Origin: Chloroflexota bacterium
GTDB lineage: Bacteria; Chloroflexota; Anaerolineae; Aggregatilineales; J027
Length of the DNA stretch: 64,000 nucleotides
Assembly (NCBI GenBank): GCA_024434115.1
Contig: QMIT01000012.1
Coordinates: 110,580 to 174,579, forward strand
Direction of reading: 5' to 3'
The notes beneath the pieces are model-generated. The model worked only from the letters and a program-made list of their open reading frames with translations. It had not been told where the DNA came from and ran no database searches. Position numbers and translations under genes: made by a program. Positions 18,577 to 27,521 of the stretch are shown here, in pieces (within the stretch, counting starts at the first letter, position 1; each line of letters opens with the position of its first letter).

Positions 18577-20046
18577 TTATTCAAAACCGCGTTCAGCCAT
18601 ACGGATGGCGGAAGCTAAGGCACTGCCTTTGTGAAGGGTCTCTTGGAATTCGGTGGCGGGGTCGCTGTCGGCAACCAAACCAGCACCCACCTGTAGGAAA
18701 ATTTGATCGCCGCGCATGGTGATGGTGCGGATGGTGATGCAGGTATCCATTGATCCGTTGAAGCTGAAATAACCCACCGCGCCCGCATATGGCCCACGAC
18801 GATCTGGTTCCAATTCGTCAATGATTTCCATCGCCCGAATTTTGGGTGCGCCGCTGACCGTGCCTGCTGGGAAAGTCGCCCGTAATAAATCAAAGGCGTC
18901 TAGCCCCTCGCGCAATTTACCCTCGACATGCGAGACGATGTGCATCACCCGCGAATATTTTTCGATGGTCATCAATTCTGGCACATGCACCGAGCCATAT
19001 TCACAAACGCGGCCCAAGTCGTTGCGGCCCAAATCCACCAGCATGACGTGTTCGGCACGTTCTTTGGGATCGGTCAGCAGACTGGCTTCCAATTCGGCAT
19101 CTTCTTCGGGGGTCGCGCCGCGTGGACGGGTCCCGGCAATGGGGCGGACGCTGGCAACCCCATCTTCCAAACGCACCATCATTTCGGGCGATGCACCGAC
19201 GACATTAAAGTTTTCATCCGGGAAGTGGAAGAAATACATATAGGGCGCGGGGTTGAGCATCCGCAAGGCACGATAGATGGTGAATGGCGGGGCACTGGTT
19301 TGGCAGGTCAGGCGCTGGGAAAGCACAATCTGGAAAGCATCCCCGGCGGCGATATATTCTTTGGCGCGGCGCACGCCTTCCTCAAAACCTGCCTGTGTAA
19401 AATTCGAGACCAGCGGGTCATCCAAAATAGTGGTCGCCATTGGGATTTCACCGAGGGGCTGACGTAGACGTTCCACAATGGCGGCGATACGATCCGCAGC
19501 ATCAGCATAAGCAGCATCGGGATCGCCCGTGTTATGGGCATTGGACAATACGATAATCTGCGATTTGACATGATCCACAATCACGATGGAGTCAAAAATC
19601 ATGAACAGCGCACCGGGGAGGTTCGTCACATCAGGGGCATTGGCAGGCAGACGTTCAAATTGACCCACCACGTCATAACCCAAAAAGCCAACCGCCCCAC
19701 CTACAAAACGCGGCAAACCGGGGAGGGCAACCGGGTGATAGTTGGCGAGTTCGGCTTTGATTTCGGCGAGGGCATCACCGCTGGGGGTGGTATCGGGGGC
19801 TAATACTTTGCGCGGGCCAACGCCGATAAATGAATAACGTCCGACCTGCTCCCCACCCTGCACACTTTCGAGCAAAAAGGCAGGTTCATCGGCGCGGAAT
19901 AATTTCAAAAAAGCCGAGACGGGGGTTTCGAGATCGGCGGGTAGAACGCGATAGACTGGGACAAGATCGCCGCGTTCAAATAGGGCGGGCATGTCCTCTG
20001 GTTTAGGTAGCAAACGGGATGTCGTGTCATGGGCAATTCGCAGCAT
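18577..20046 (-). CDS. trpE: Anthranilate synthase component I
   Basis: The 489-residue enzyme makes anthranilate from chorismate and ammonia, the first step to tryptophan. The N-terminal half has the tryptophan-sensing segment [19 protein letters not shown] with the LLES motif. The chorismate-binding half shows [101 protein letters not shown] and [20 protein letters not shown]. Feedback inhibition by Trp is likely. The ATG has GGAGG five bases upstream. Transcription is preceded by a T-box leader. Confidence 0.96.
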   Translation of the reverse strand: MLRIAHDTTSRLLPKPEDMPALFERGDLVPVYRVLPADLETPVSAFLKLFRADEPAFLLESVQGGEQVGRYSFIGVGPRKVLAPDTTPSGDALAEIKAELANYHPVALPGLPRFVGGAVGFLGYDVVGQFERLPANAPDVTNLPGALFMIFDSIVIVDHVKSQIIVLSNAHNTGDPDAAYADAADRIAAIVERLRQPLGEIPMATTILDDPLVSNFTQAGFEEGVRRAKEYIAAGDAFQIVLSQRLTCQTSAPPFTIYRALRMLNPAPYMYFFHFPDENFNVVGASPEMMVRLEDGVASVRPIAGTRPRGATPEEDAELEASLLTDPKERAEHVMLVDLGRNDLGRVCEYGSVHVPELMTIEKYSRVMHIVSHVEGKLREGLDAFDLLRATFPAGTVSGAPKIRAMEIIDELEPDRRGPYAGAVGYFSFNGSMDTCITIRTITMRGDQIFLQVGAGLVADSDPATEFQETLHKGSALASAIRMAERGFE

Positions 20047-20083
20047 AGTCTCCTCCGAGCAAACACCACAGGATTTTGGGAAT

Positions 20084-20375
20084 CAAAAAGAGCCTCCTCA
20101 ATCGTCAGGGCGAGAGAAGGCTCCCGTGGTGCCACCCGGCTTAGACCAACGCCAGAACGCTGTGTCTCACTTAAATTCAGGTGCGGGCAGAGTTTTTGGA
20201 AATGCTCTGGTACTGCCGATACCCTTCGCCTTGATAACGGTGGCTGCTCCGATGGGGGCTACTATCATGATGGTTCGCCCACACAACTCCCCGGCCCATT
20301 CAATCCGCGCCTCTGTACCGCCTTCACACCTAGCTGGCGGCTCTCTGCACATCGCGTTCGGACATACTCTTCCGG
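20084..20375 (-). promoter_or_regulatory. T-box riboswitch (tryptophan specifier) before trpE
   Basis: The minus-strand leader carries the hallmarks of a T-box, which senses uncharged tRNA. An AGAGAG motif (20346-20341) is followed by a distal stem I (CCGCC...GGCGG) containing AGGTGTGAA. The specifier loop reads GAA-TGG-G, with TGG, the tryptophan codon, at 20298-20296. The T-box sequence GGGTGGCACCACGGGAG lies at 20137-20121, where TGG-C can pair with the tRNA ACCA end. It is followed by a terminator stem (GAGCCTTCTC 20122-20113 with GAGGAGGCTC 20099-20090) and TTTTT. Low charged tRNA-Trp should favour readthrough into trpE-trpG. The 5' boundary is approximate. Confidence 0.92.
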
Positions 20376-20416
20376 TTCAACGTCTTTGGAAAATTGCTAT
20401 TCAGTTGGTAGGCAAT

Positions 20417-20445
20417 AAGGTAGCGCAGACCGTTTTGGAAGTCAA
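20417..20445 (-). promoter_or_regulatory. Probable promoter of the trpE T-box transcript
   Basis: On the minus strand TTGACT (20445-20440), a 17-base spacer and TACCTT (20422-20417) give a fair sigma-70 match. The start of transcription would be near 20410, about 65 bases before the AGAGAG motif of stem I. Confidence 0.5.
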
Positions 20446-20653
20446 GAGGGGCGGTCAAAATATCCATCAAAGGAAGGAGGGAGGTGGGCGAGATTGGGGC
20501 AAAACGGATTAGCGAAAGACAGCCAACAGGAGTCAAAATCTTAATTCTTGTGGAATCGCACCAAATGGGCGTAAAGGCGAAGGGGGGTATGAAGGGATAT
20601 GGTGGAGAAACATAAAAGCGTAACTGCCGTTACGGATATATGGGTGGGAATTA

Positions 20654-20669
20654 TAGAACAATTGTTCTA
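20654..20669. promoter_or_regulatory. 16-base palindrome resembling a Gram-positive-type SOS box
   Basis: TAGAACAATTGTTCTA is a perfect palindrome that contains GAAC-N4-GTTC, the LexA/DinR-type operator core. It lies in the 800-base stretch between trpE and the next plus-strand gene (start 20854). Apart from the T-box, its promoter and a small CGTAAC/GTTACG stem near 20619-20635 I see nothing else there. Confidence 0.4.
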
Positions 20670-20853
20670 AGATTGATTTTCTATTGAGGGGAACTGGGGA
20701 TGCGGTATTTGGTAGCCAATTGACGCGGGGATAAATCCGCCGCTCTGAAGTTAGGTGGTTTTAGTTCGCAACGAGATTTATAACATACCTTATTGGCGGT
20801 ATTTTAGGGATTGTATAATTTTAAAGTATGGTAGTAGATTGGAAGTTAAAACT

Positions 20854-21363
20854 ATGTTGCGTATAAAGGAATTTGGGATACTTCGTCCAGAGATTATCGG
20901 CAAAGATGAGTATGTTTTCAATGTAGACTGGGAGGGTTCTCAGGGTCAGACTTTTTATTGGCGTGCTGGCGCTTCATCCAAGTCCTTATTAGAAATTGGA
21001 ATGAGTAGAAAAACGGGCGACATACATTCGATAGAATTGGTTTTGGCGGATAAAGTTATTTTGAATCAAGACTTGCCGAGTTTAATGAGTATAAATATTC
21101 CCATAATAGCAGGTTCTCCAATTTTTGATTTGGAAAGCTTTTGGGACTCGGAAGCAGGCTTTTTTGATACAAACGAGTCTTTTTCGGTGTACGTAGGGAG
21201 AAATTCATTATCTATCAAATTTGGAGCGTGGGATCAAGTTGATTCCATTTTGAAAAACGGCAGGGTTGGATTTGGGCTAAAAGCAGATAAAGTAGCAATA
21301 ATAAATGTTATTGAGTTGTCAGATGAAGAAATGGACAACCTAAAATCTATTTTGAGAATATGA
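20854..21363 (+). CDS. Hypothetical protein, AT-rich gene
   Basis: I do not recognise this 169-residue protein. The ATG at 20854 has GGAAG eight bases upstream; a longer frame from 20755 has no ribosome site. It looks like a soluble mixed alpha/beta protein with alternating strands (DEYVFNVDWEG; FSVYVGRNSLSIKFG; KADKVAIINVIELSDEEMDNL). There is no signal peptide or membrane helix. The gene and its upstream region are clearly richer in A+T than the aromatic cluster beside it, so it may be acquired. The size and the acidic, strand-rich make-up recall immunity-type proteins, but no toxin neighbour is present. Confidence 0.6.
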   Translation: MLRIKEFGILRPEIIGKDEYVFNVDWEGSQGQTFYWRAGASSKSLLEIGMSRKTGDIHSIELVLADKVILNQDLPSLMSINIPIIAGSPIFDLESFWDSEAGFFDTNESFSVYVGRNSLSIKFGAWDQVDSILKNGRVGFGLKADKVAIINVIELSDEEMDNLKSILRI

Positions 21364-21529
21364 CTATCAATCGCTTGATATTCACAGTGAATTTGTTGAC
21401 AAATCGCACCGATGTTCGTATCATTTTAGCATCTTTAGAAAAGAGGCCCTAACTTTTCAGAGAAGTCAGAGCCTAGTGTGTGAAAGTAGCTACTTCACTA
21501 TCTATCACTATTAGAAAGGATAATACATC

Positions 21530-22342
21530 ATGACCAGTCTTGAACAGTTCCAAGAATTTGACGGCACCATTCGCAAGGTTATCATTAATGGAGTTATGCA
21601 CTTTTCTGTTATTGATGTTTTCAAGCATTATGGAAATGCTGGAAACCCTCATCAAAGTTGGGAAACAGCAAAAGCCCATCTGATTGAGCAGGGTTTTCTA
21701 AGTTCTCCAAAAAATGGAGAACCTACAGACGACAAAATCAAGATTCACCAGTTTCCGGGCAAAGGTCAACGGCCTACCCCTGTTGCAGACTTTGACACAT
21801 TTCTCCGTATTGCGATGGTTGCCAAATTCAAAAACTGGGAGGGCATCCGCGAATATATGGTGACGGCGACGCACGAGAAAATCGAGGCGCAACTTGAGGC
21901 TCAACGCGAACGGGAAGCTCTTCGTCAGAAATCCAAACGTATTCGTCTATCGTATACTGAAACCCTGATCGAGACGCACGTTAACCGCCATCCCCATTTT
22001 GCGCGGGCCACGAACGCCGGATACAAGGGCTTGTTCAATATGGTTGCGTCGGAAATCATCAAATATTTAGAGTTGAATGAGTCGCAGGCGAAAAATTTGC
22101 GAGACCACATCGGAGATTTGGCATTGACGGGAATCACGGCCTATGAAGCCTTCGCCAAACATGACATGCTGGCATTTGGCGGTCAATTGAATGACGAACA
22201 ACAAGCCCAATTGACGTATCAGGCGGCACAGGAAATTTTGCAGATCGTTAAACCGCGCGCTGAACGATTGAAAATAGATTTGGTGTCGGGCAGGCCGTTG
22301 TTAGCCCCACCAGAATATTCGGGACGGGAAATCGAAAGTTAA
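21530..22342 (+). CDS. BRO-N/antirepressor-like protein
   Basis: The 270-residue protein resembles phage-type antirepressors and DinD-like proteins. Residues about 10-110 look like a Bro-N domain (IRKVIINGVMHFSVIDVFKHYG; NPHQSWETAKAHL; ADFDTFLRIAMVA). A coiled segment (about 115-145, EKIEAQLEAQREREALRQKSKR) and an all-helical C-terminal half (TETLIETHVNRHPHFARATNAGYKG; ESQAKNLRDHIGDLALTG) follow. Such proteins bind DNA or modulate repressors. It has GAAAGG nine bases before the ATG. It overlaps the convergent next gene by 4 bases. The assignment rests on pattern only. Confidence 0.55.
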   Translation: MTSLEQFQEFDGTIRKVIINGVMHFSVIDVFKHYGNAGNPHQSWETAKAHLIEQGFLSSPKNGEPTDDKIKIHQFPGKGQRPTPVADFDTFLRIAMVAKFKNWEGIREYMVTATHEKIEAQLEAQREREALRQKSKRIRLSYTETLIETHVNRHPHFARATNAGYKGLFNMVASEIIKYLELNESQAKNLRDHIGDLALTGITAYEAFAKHDMLAFGGQLNDEQQAQLTYQAAQEILQIVKPRAERLKIDLVSGRPLLAPPEYSGREIES

Positions 22343-22782
22343 TCCGACAAAAAACCACGCAACCAGTTAATCCCAGCGTCCTCGTCATAAAAGACTTTAC
22401 CAATGACACGGGCGTTGGGGTCTTCATTTTGGAGTTGGATGGCCTTCTTAAAAATCACCTGCCCTGATAATTCACGGGAGACGATGATGGCAAGGCGGAC
22501 ATAGAGGTTGGGGCGGGAAACCAGCATTTCCTCAAATTCTTGTTGATTACGGGGGGTAATGGCGACTTTGAACACATCGTAATGATTGCTGTGGGCATAG
22601 GTCAAACCGACGCCTTTGGCATTTAGTTCATGCACGGCAAGATAGGGCTGGTCGTCGGGCCAAGTTTCAAGGTTTTCCATGACCATCCGACCCCATTCAT
22701 CCCACGTTTTTTCCATTACACTGGACAGGCGATAGATAACAATCCGTCCATCGTCTAGCCAGTTTTGCTCAATATAGGCCAT
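22339..22782 (-). CDS. Hypothetical protein, small alpha/beta fold
   Basis: The 147-residue protein starts at the ATG at 22782, preceded by a strong AGGGGGAAG site; an upstream in-frame start adds 14 residues without support. It alternates strands and helices (DGRIVIYRLSSVMEKTWDEWG; QPYLAVHELNAKGVG; YVRLAIIVSRELSGQVI; ARVIGKVFYDEDAGINWLRGFL). The last part resembles a STAS/SpoIIAA-like element, as found in many Chloroflexota proteins of this size, but this is a guess. It converges on the BRO-like gene with a 4-base overlap. Confidence 0.55.
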   Translation of the reverse strand: MAYIEQNWLDDGRIVIYRLSSVMEKTWDEWGRMVMENLETWPDDQPYLAVHELNAKGVGLTYAHSNHYDVFKVAITPRNQQEFEEMLVSRPNLYVRLAIIVSRELSGQVIFKKAIQLQNEDPNARVIGKVFYDEDAGINWLRGFLSD

Positions 22783-22874
22783 ACTTCCCCCTGTAGCAAA
22801 AAATCTATTTCCAGAGTAGCACAAGAATGGGCGATTTACAGAATCTCCATCAATATTTTACAACTTCGAGCAAT

Positions 22875-23585
22875 TCAAAACATTAGGGTCAGGCCTATTA
22901 TCACCAAAAGCACCAAGACGATCTTGCGAAAGGTGATGGGGTTGATGCGTTTGTCCAAAGCGAGGCCAACGACAATACCCATCAAAATGGCGGGGACGGC
23001 CAGCAGATAGTGGTTAAGAACGGTGCGGGTGTAATTTTGGCTAAGGGCATGGGTCGCAATGACGGTGAGGCTGTTGAACATAAAAAAGCCCTGTAAATTG
23101 CTTTTGAATTCGCGGGGTTCCCAACGGCGACAGTTGCCATAGATTACGACAGGTGGGCCAGCCAAATTATAGGCCCCGCTCAGTAGGCCGGATAAAAATC
23201 CAAAACCATAACCCCAATGCGGATGTTCGACTTCCGGCAGATGGAAATTAGAGAGACCATAGAGGCTGTAACCAAGAATAATCACGCCGAGGCCCTTTAG
23301 AATCAAGTCACCATCTATTCGGTGGAGGGACATGACGCCCAAAGGGACGGCCATCATGGAAGCCACCGACAGCCGCCACACTGCGCCGAAATCGAGGTCA
23401 TCTCGATAGCGAATGAGCAGCAAAACCTCGGCAGTGATCGCAATTAAAGCCACAAGGGGGGCAGCCATCCGAATACCTAATAGTTGGGTGAGGAGGGGCA
23501 TGGACACCAAGCCAAGACCGAACCCAGCAACACTTTGGGTAAAAATGGCGAAAAATACGACCAGCAGCACGAGTAGTTCTGTCAT
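22875..23585 (-). CDS. TauE/SafE family membrane permease
   Basis: The 236-residue protein is hydrophobic, with about eight membrane helices. The N-terminal half has GFGLGLVSMPLLTQLLGIRMAAPLVALIA, where GxGxG..S.P matches the TauE/SafE repeat, and the second half repeats it with GFLSGLLSGAYNLAGPPVVIYG. This family contains putative sulfite, sulfoacetate or organosulfur exporters. The substrate here cannot be told. Length is close to the usual 240-270 residues. No transcriptional partner is nearby. Confidence 0.88.
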   Translation of the reverse strand: MTELLVLLVVFFAIFTQSVAGFGLGLVSMPLLTQLLGIRMAAPLVALIAITAEVLLLIRYRDDLDFGAVWRLSVASMMAVPLGVMSLHRIDGDLILKGLGVIILGYSLYGLSNFHLPEVEHPHWGYGFGFLSGLLSGAYNLAGPPVVIYGNCRRWEPREFKSNLQGFFMFNSLTVIATHALSQNYTRTVLNHYLLAVPAILMGIVVGLALDKRINPITFRKIVLVLLVIIGLTLMF

Positions 23586-23661
23586 ACCAACCTATTGCGA
23601 ATTATGCGAGAATGTGTAATTATTTGGGCGCGGAATCCTGCCTATTTGGAGAATTATTGCA

Positions 23662-23877
23662 ATGAAAAAGAGTATGATCTGGCTTGGGCCAGCGTTTATG
23701 GGTGTTGTAGTTGCCATCGTCACAGTAGCCATTTTGATTGCGACGCTTGTTTTGTCGGATGACGATTCAACCCAACACACTGGCACTGACATTCCAGCCA
23801 TTAGCGAGACCGTTGAAGCCAGTGAAGTGCCTACTGAAGAGGTACCTGCTACCCCAGTTGATGTTTTTGGTGGCTAA
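23662..23877 (+). CDS. Small single-pass membrane protein
   Basis: The 71-residue protein has one strong membrane helix at about 8-31 (GPAFMGVVVAIVTVAILIAT), after two lysines, and then an acidic, Thr/Pro/Glu-rich tail (ETVEASEVPTEEVPATPVDV). The tail should be outside. GGAG lies ten bases before the ATG. Its function is unknown. It is divergent from the TauE-like gene and converges with the histidine-kinase-like gene. Confidence 0.6.
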   Translation: MKKSMIWLGPAFMGVVVAIVTVAILIATLVLSDDDSTQHTGTDIPAISETVEASEVPTEEVPATPVDVFGG

Positions 23878-23882
23878 GAATC

Positions 23883-24638
23883 TTAGCTTGGTTTCGCTTC
23901 TTCTTTTTTAAATGGCAACACAAAAGAGACCTGCGTTCCGGCGGGTCTTTTTTCGTCGGCGACCACAGCTTCGACCCAAATTTTACCACCCAGCCCATGA
24001 ATCAAATGATGCGCGAGATAAGTTTGCCATTGCATCCGACGCCAGCGATTATTGGCGAGCTTGCTCACCCAACCGGGGCTGAAAAAATAGGTTAGGTCGT
24101 CGTTGTTGCTGACTTGATAGGCATCACGGATTTCGACCAGCACCCCATCGTCGGATTTTTTGGCGCGTATGACCAGTGACTGCTCGGAGGATTCTTGCAC
24201 CCCGGCTTGGAGTAGGCTCAATAATATCTGACGGAGTTTAAGTTCATCCCCCTCGACGGCGGGTAAATCTTCCTCAACCTCAGATTGAAGCAGGCTGGTT
24301 TGATCGGGGCGGGCACGGCTGAAATCGCGGATGACATCTTTGAGCAACTGGTTTGGATTTAGAGCATCCTTCTCATAGACCATTTCGCCGCTGATGAGGT
24401 TCATCACATCCAAAATATCGTTCAACTGCCCCAAGGCCTGCCAACCCGCTGTACGAACTGCTTCAATATCGCCACGCTGGGCATCATTAAGGACACCGGA
24501 TAAGCCATCGAGGAGGGCCTCGCTGAAGCCGATAATTGCGATGAAGGGAGTACGATACGTGGCTGCCATCCGCACCACCGCCTCGGCGATTTCCTGTGAA
24601 TCGGTGCTGCTTGGAGCATCAGGAACATATTTACTCAT
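23883..24638 (-). CDS. Degenerate histidine-kinase-like protein
   Basis: The 251-residue protein has the shape of a HisKA plus HATPase module but not the catalytic residues. The dimerisation helix reads AATYRTPFIAIIGFSEALLDG, where kinases have S-H-E-L-R-T-P, so the phospho-accepting His is replaced by Ala. The N-box (LRQILLSLLQAGVQ) lacks its Asn and the G1 box reads IRDAYQVS instead of DxGxG. The later segments HLIHGLGGKIWVEA and GTQVSFVLPF are still like kinases. There is no sensor or membrane segment. It is probably a non-catalytic binding or regulatory protein. AGGAG lies 12 bases before the ATG at 24638. Confidence 0.7.
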   Translation of the reverse strand: MSKYVPDAPSSTDSQEIAEAVVRMAATYRTPFIAIIGFSEALLDGLSGVLNDAQRGDIEAVRTAGWQALGQLNDILDVMNLISGEMVYEKDALNPNQLLKDVIRDFSRARPDQTSLLQSEVEEDLPAVEGDELKLRQILLSLLQAGVQESSEQSLVIRAKKSDDGVLVEIRDAYQVSNNDDLTYFFSPGWVSKLANNRWRRMQWQTYLAHHLIHGLGGKIWVEAVVADEKRPAGTQVSFVLPFKKEEAKPS

Positions 24639-24863
24639 AATAGGAAATTTCTCCTGTATTGCAATACACAACCACCTCTTTATTTTGAGATGGATGTGAG
24701 TTTCCCGCAAGCCATAGTTTGGGATACAAACCAAATGTCATCGAATTGTTGTTATTTTCGTACCTTTTAATATTGTTTTTGCAAACTTCGCATATGATAT
24801 AGATAAGTCAAAATAGTCAAAATATTTAGAGATGACCGATAAAGAGGAAGGAGTTCATTCATT

Positions 24864-25481
24864 ATGATCGCGCCACGCCCCCCTACCCCGAATCCACGTT
24901 CGATGGCGGTAGCCAGCCAAGTAAAGGCCAGCCCTGCCGTAAATCCGGAGGGAGAAACGGATATGAAGCCACAGATTACATTACATGTGCTTTCAACACG
25001 TCAGCAATTGCATATTACGATTCAGGATAAACTTATTCTGGGACGGTGTGCTGAGCCGGAAACCGACGGAACGCCCAACATTGACCTTAGCCCGTTTCTT
25101 GGCTATCAATTAGGGGTTTCGCGTCGGCATTTGATGTTAGTGCGTCAAGAAAACGATGACATCTTTGCGTTTGACCTTTCTAGCAGCAACGGCAGCTTTA
25201 TCAATGGTCAGCGCATGTCTGGTCACAAAGGTCACACTCTCCAAGATGGCGATGAACTCATGCTCGGCTCATTAGCAATCCGGGTATACTTCCGCAATGA
25301 GATTCCATTTGCCCATCTACAAACCCGCCAATTAATCCCCGTCCAGCTAGAGACCGAGGATGAATTCGAGACCTCCCCATTAGCAGGGCCTGTGCCAAAC
25401 ATTCGGGAAACCTTAACTACGCAGACCCGTCAATTCTCAGATATCGAAGCTCTCGACATCGAACTTACCACTAAAAAATAG
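24864..25481 (+). CDS. FHA-domain protein
   Basis: The 205-residue protein has a Pro-rich N-terminal 35 residues and then a forkhead-associated domain at about 37-145. Its core residues are visible: LILGR, GVSRRHLMLV with the phosphothreonine-binding Ser-Arg-x-His, DLSSSNGSFINGQRM and LQDGDELMLGSLAIRVYF. FHA domains bind phosphothreonine, usually the products of Ser/Thr kinases, though no kinase gene is nearby. The C-terminal 50 residues look disordered. An AAGGAG site is 10 bases before the ATG. Confidence 0.88.
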   Translation: MIAPRPPTPNPRSMAVASQVKASPAVNPEGETDMKPQITLHVLSTRQQLHITIQDKLILGRCAEPETDGTPNIDLSPFLGYQLGVSRRHLMLVRQENDDIFAFDLSSSNGSFINGQRMSGHKGHTLQDGDELMLGSLAIRVYFRNEIPFAHLQTRQLIPVQLETEDEFETSPLAGPVPNIRETLTTQTRQFSDIEALDIELTTKK

Positions 25482-25510
25482 GCCACCAAAGTAACATGAA
25501 CTGTACGAAC

Positions 25511-25550
25511 TAGGTCGGTCTGACAGAAAGATCGAGCGCAGATCGGCCTA
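25511..25550. other. Intergenic hairpin between converging transcripts
   Basis: TAGGTCGGTCTG (25511-25522) pairs with CAGATCGGCCTA (25539-25550) over 12 positions with two G-U pairs and a 16-base loop. No T-run follows on either strand. It lies between the FHA gene and the small minus-strand frames and may stabilise or terminate both transcripts. Confidence 0.5.
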
Positions 25551-25562
25551 TCTCACTCATTT

Positions 25563-25652
25563 TCACAAAGCCCACAGAATCAACATAGCCAAAACATAAC
25601 AAACAGATGAAATCAAAGTACCTATCAGATAGGCCGGTATACGGCTAGACAT
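25563..25652 (-). CDS. Possible 29-residue membrane peptide
   Basis: The frame begins MSSRIPAYLIG and is almost entirely hydrophobic (TLISSVCYVLAMLILWAL), one membrane helix. Its ATG overlaps the stop of the frame before it (ATGTCTAG, 8 bases), an arrangement often seen in translationally coupled genes. It has no known relatives that I can name. Small membrane peptides are easily predicted by chance, so confidence is low. Confidence 0.35.
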   Translation of the reverse strand: MSSRIPAYLIGTLISSVCYVLAMLILWAL

Positions 25653-25776
25653 TTTGGGAATAGACCGCGATTGTCCCCTGCATGAAGATTGAAACCTCGC
25701 CGCTCAAAATGTCAGTCACAGGCTGGTTCTCTGCGATGGGCAAAGCTGTGTTCGAGCGACGAGGGTCAGGAGGCAT
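25645..25776 (-). CDS. Possible 43-residue protein after the SH3/propeller gene
   Basis: The frame begins MPPDPRRSNTALPIAENQPV and ends AVYSQNV. Its ATG lies nine bases after an AAGGA that overlaps the stop of the upstream gene (TAAGGATATTCCGATG), so it looks like a co-translated gene. No function is apparent. It overlaps the next small frame by 8 bases. Confidence 0.4.
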   Translation of the reverse strand: MPPDPRRSNTALPIAENQPVTDILSGEVSIFMQGTIAVYSQNV

Positions 25777-25786
25777 CGGAATATCC

Positions 25787-27397
25787 TTAGTTGGCGGGGG
25801 TCGGTTTTAGATCGGGCAAGGCCTGTAATGTCCGATTGACCGTATTTAACAAAAGATAATCACCAGAATCAAATTGCAAAATGGCGGCTAATCCGGTAGG
25901 CAAGACTATAATATCTATCAATTTTGACTCGGCTGGCACGCCATTTAAGTTAATTTCTGTCGAAAGGCCAGTGTCCACTCCCTGCACGGCTTGAATATAA
26001 AGGTGTCCGTCGTTGGTTAGCCATAATAAACGAGTATCGCCTGCGACATAATGAATTTGCGCGACCTGATAGGGCAAGATATTGGCTGGAACTGGAATTG
26101 GTGGAGAAATGCTGCGGTCAGCCAGTTCCATGCTCAGGGTATCGGGACAGCTATTGAGGGTATTGCAGACCAAAATCCGTGTGCCATCGCTGGTCGAAGG
26201 TAAATGAACCCCCGTAGAATCAAAGGCGGTAGGTACGAACTGTGCCCCGGTTGGCAGACCAAGTTGAGTCACTTGGCCTTCACTTAACTGCCATAAATCT
26301 TCACGCAGAACGTTATAGCCATTGTCCATTGTGCGCGTGAAATAATAAAGCTTGGAGCCGCCATTGGCCCACACCGGACGACGCCCCTCGGCAATTGCAT
26401 CCACCCGCCCCGAAAATACATCTACCAGATAAATAAAATAAAAAGCACAGTTGCGTCCACCAGCATCTTGATCGAGATAGCGTACTGTCAAAGCAACCGT
26501 ATCCCCATCGGGCGCCCATTCAATCTCACTGAGGTCGGTTGTCCACGCCAGATTTGGCACATCGGGTGATTGGCAGGCGGTCTTGGATCGTGCGCCGTTA
26601 TGCTGCCCATAAGGGAACAAATCGGTTACCCCCTCTCGGTTGAGCAGATGGATGGTACTGACGCCGTAATATGGGCCGGGAGCACCACCACAAGTCGGAA
26701 TGGATAAAACTCGATGGCGCACAAGTAGAACATTCCCCCCGTCAGGTGAAGGAGTAATCGTGAAATCGCCCTCTGGCACTATAACCTCGCCAGCGTTGCT
26801 GATGCCTTCCCATGCCGTCCCTTTCAAAACATCCGGGCAGTTGACCAACCGATCTGCCAGTGCAAGGTTTGCGGCATCAATATCTGGCTGCTGCCATAAT
26901 TGACTGGCAGACACGGAATCACCTCCCGGTATTACATAGGGGTCACGCGCAGAGGCAGTCCCAGAATAGCTTACATACCAGCGATTGAGTTGACGGGGAT
27001 TCGCGGCATCAGGGATATATACTTCGAGGCTGATTTCGTAGGGTTCTAGGTAATACTGGCTGACATCACCCTCCGCCGTCCAACCTGAACCACCGTTTGG
27101 CATTTCGACTGACCACCATACCATCCCATCCAAACATATTGGGCCTTGTGATACCGTGACAATCGCACCTTCCGGCAGAGCACTAATCACCCTGCTGCCA
27201 CTTTGATCTTTGCCGGGGCCGTCACGTACCGTATTCCCTAAGCCATCCCCATTTAGTACGACTCGTGCGGTTTGACCTGATTGCAGACGAGAGGGCACAA
27301 GCCCGCTACATGGGTCTTGGGCCATTGAGGATGATGTGTGCGGCAGTCCAACCAAAACCATCATTAAAGCCACTAATGCCAACCCAAATCGGCGCAT
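25787..27397 (-). CDS. Secreted SH3b / beta-propeller-like protein
   Basis: The 536-residue protein starts at the ATG at 27397, which has GGAGG five bases upstream, better than the ATG four codons earlier. It has a signal peptide (RRFGLALVALMMVLVGL, cleavage near SMA-QD). Residues about 30-105 look like a bacterial SH3 domain (ARVVLNGDGLGNTVRDGPG; PEGAIVTVSQGPICLDGMVWWSVEM; SGWTAEGDV). The rest shows repeated strands of the TolB/WD40 sort (EIEWAPDGDTVALTVRYLD; GRRPVWANGGSKLYYFTRTMDNG). It is probably an extracellular binding protein. The ligand is unknown. Confidence 0.7.
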   Translation of the reverse strand: MRRFGLALVALMMVLVGLPHTSSSMAQDPCSGLVPSRLQSGQTARVVLNGDGLGNTVRDGPGKDQSGSRVISALPEGAIVTVSQGPICLDGMVWWSVEMPNGGSGWTAEGDVSQYYLEPYEISLEVYIPDAANPRQLNRWYVSYSGTASARDPYVIPGGDSVSASQLWQQPDIDAANLALADRLVNCPDVLKGTAWEGISNAGEVIVPEGDFTITPSPDGGNVLLVRHRVLSIPTCGGAPGPYYGVSTIHLLNREGVTDLFPYGQHNGARSKTACQSPDVPNLAWTTDLSEIEWAPDGDTVALTVRYLDQDAGGRNCAFYFIYLVDVFSGRVDAIAEGRRPVWANGGSKLYYFTRTMDNGYNVLREDLWQLSEGQVTQLGLPTGAQFVPTAFDSTGVHLPSTSDGTRILVCNTLNSCPDTLSMELADRSISPPIPVPANILPYQVAQIHYVAGDTRLLWLTNDGHLYIQAVQGVDTGLSTEINLNGVPAESKLIDIIVLPTGLAAILQFDSGDYLLLNTVNRTLQALPDLKPTPAN

Positions 27398-27521
27398 GAC
27401 GGCCTCCATCCTTCAAAAAATTAGATTCAAAAACAATTTTATGGATTATAGCCGGAGTTCCAAAGCGAAAAAGTGGCGTAGGCCAAAAAACGAGGATACG
27501 GTTGTCAGCAGTGGGTCAGGC

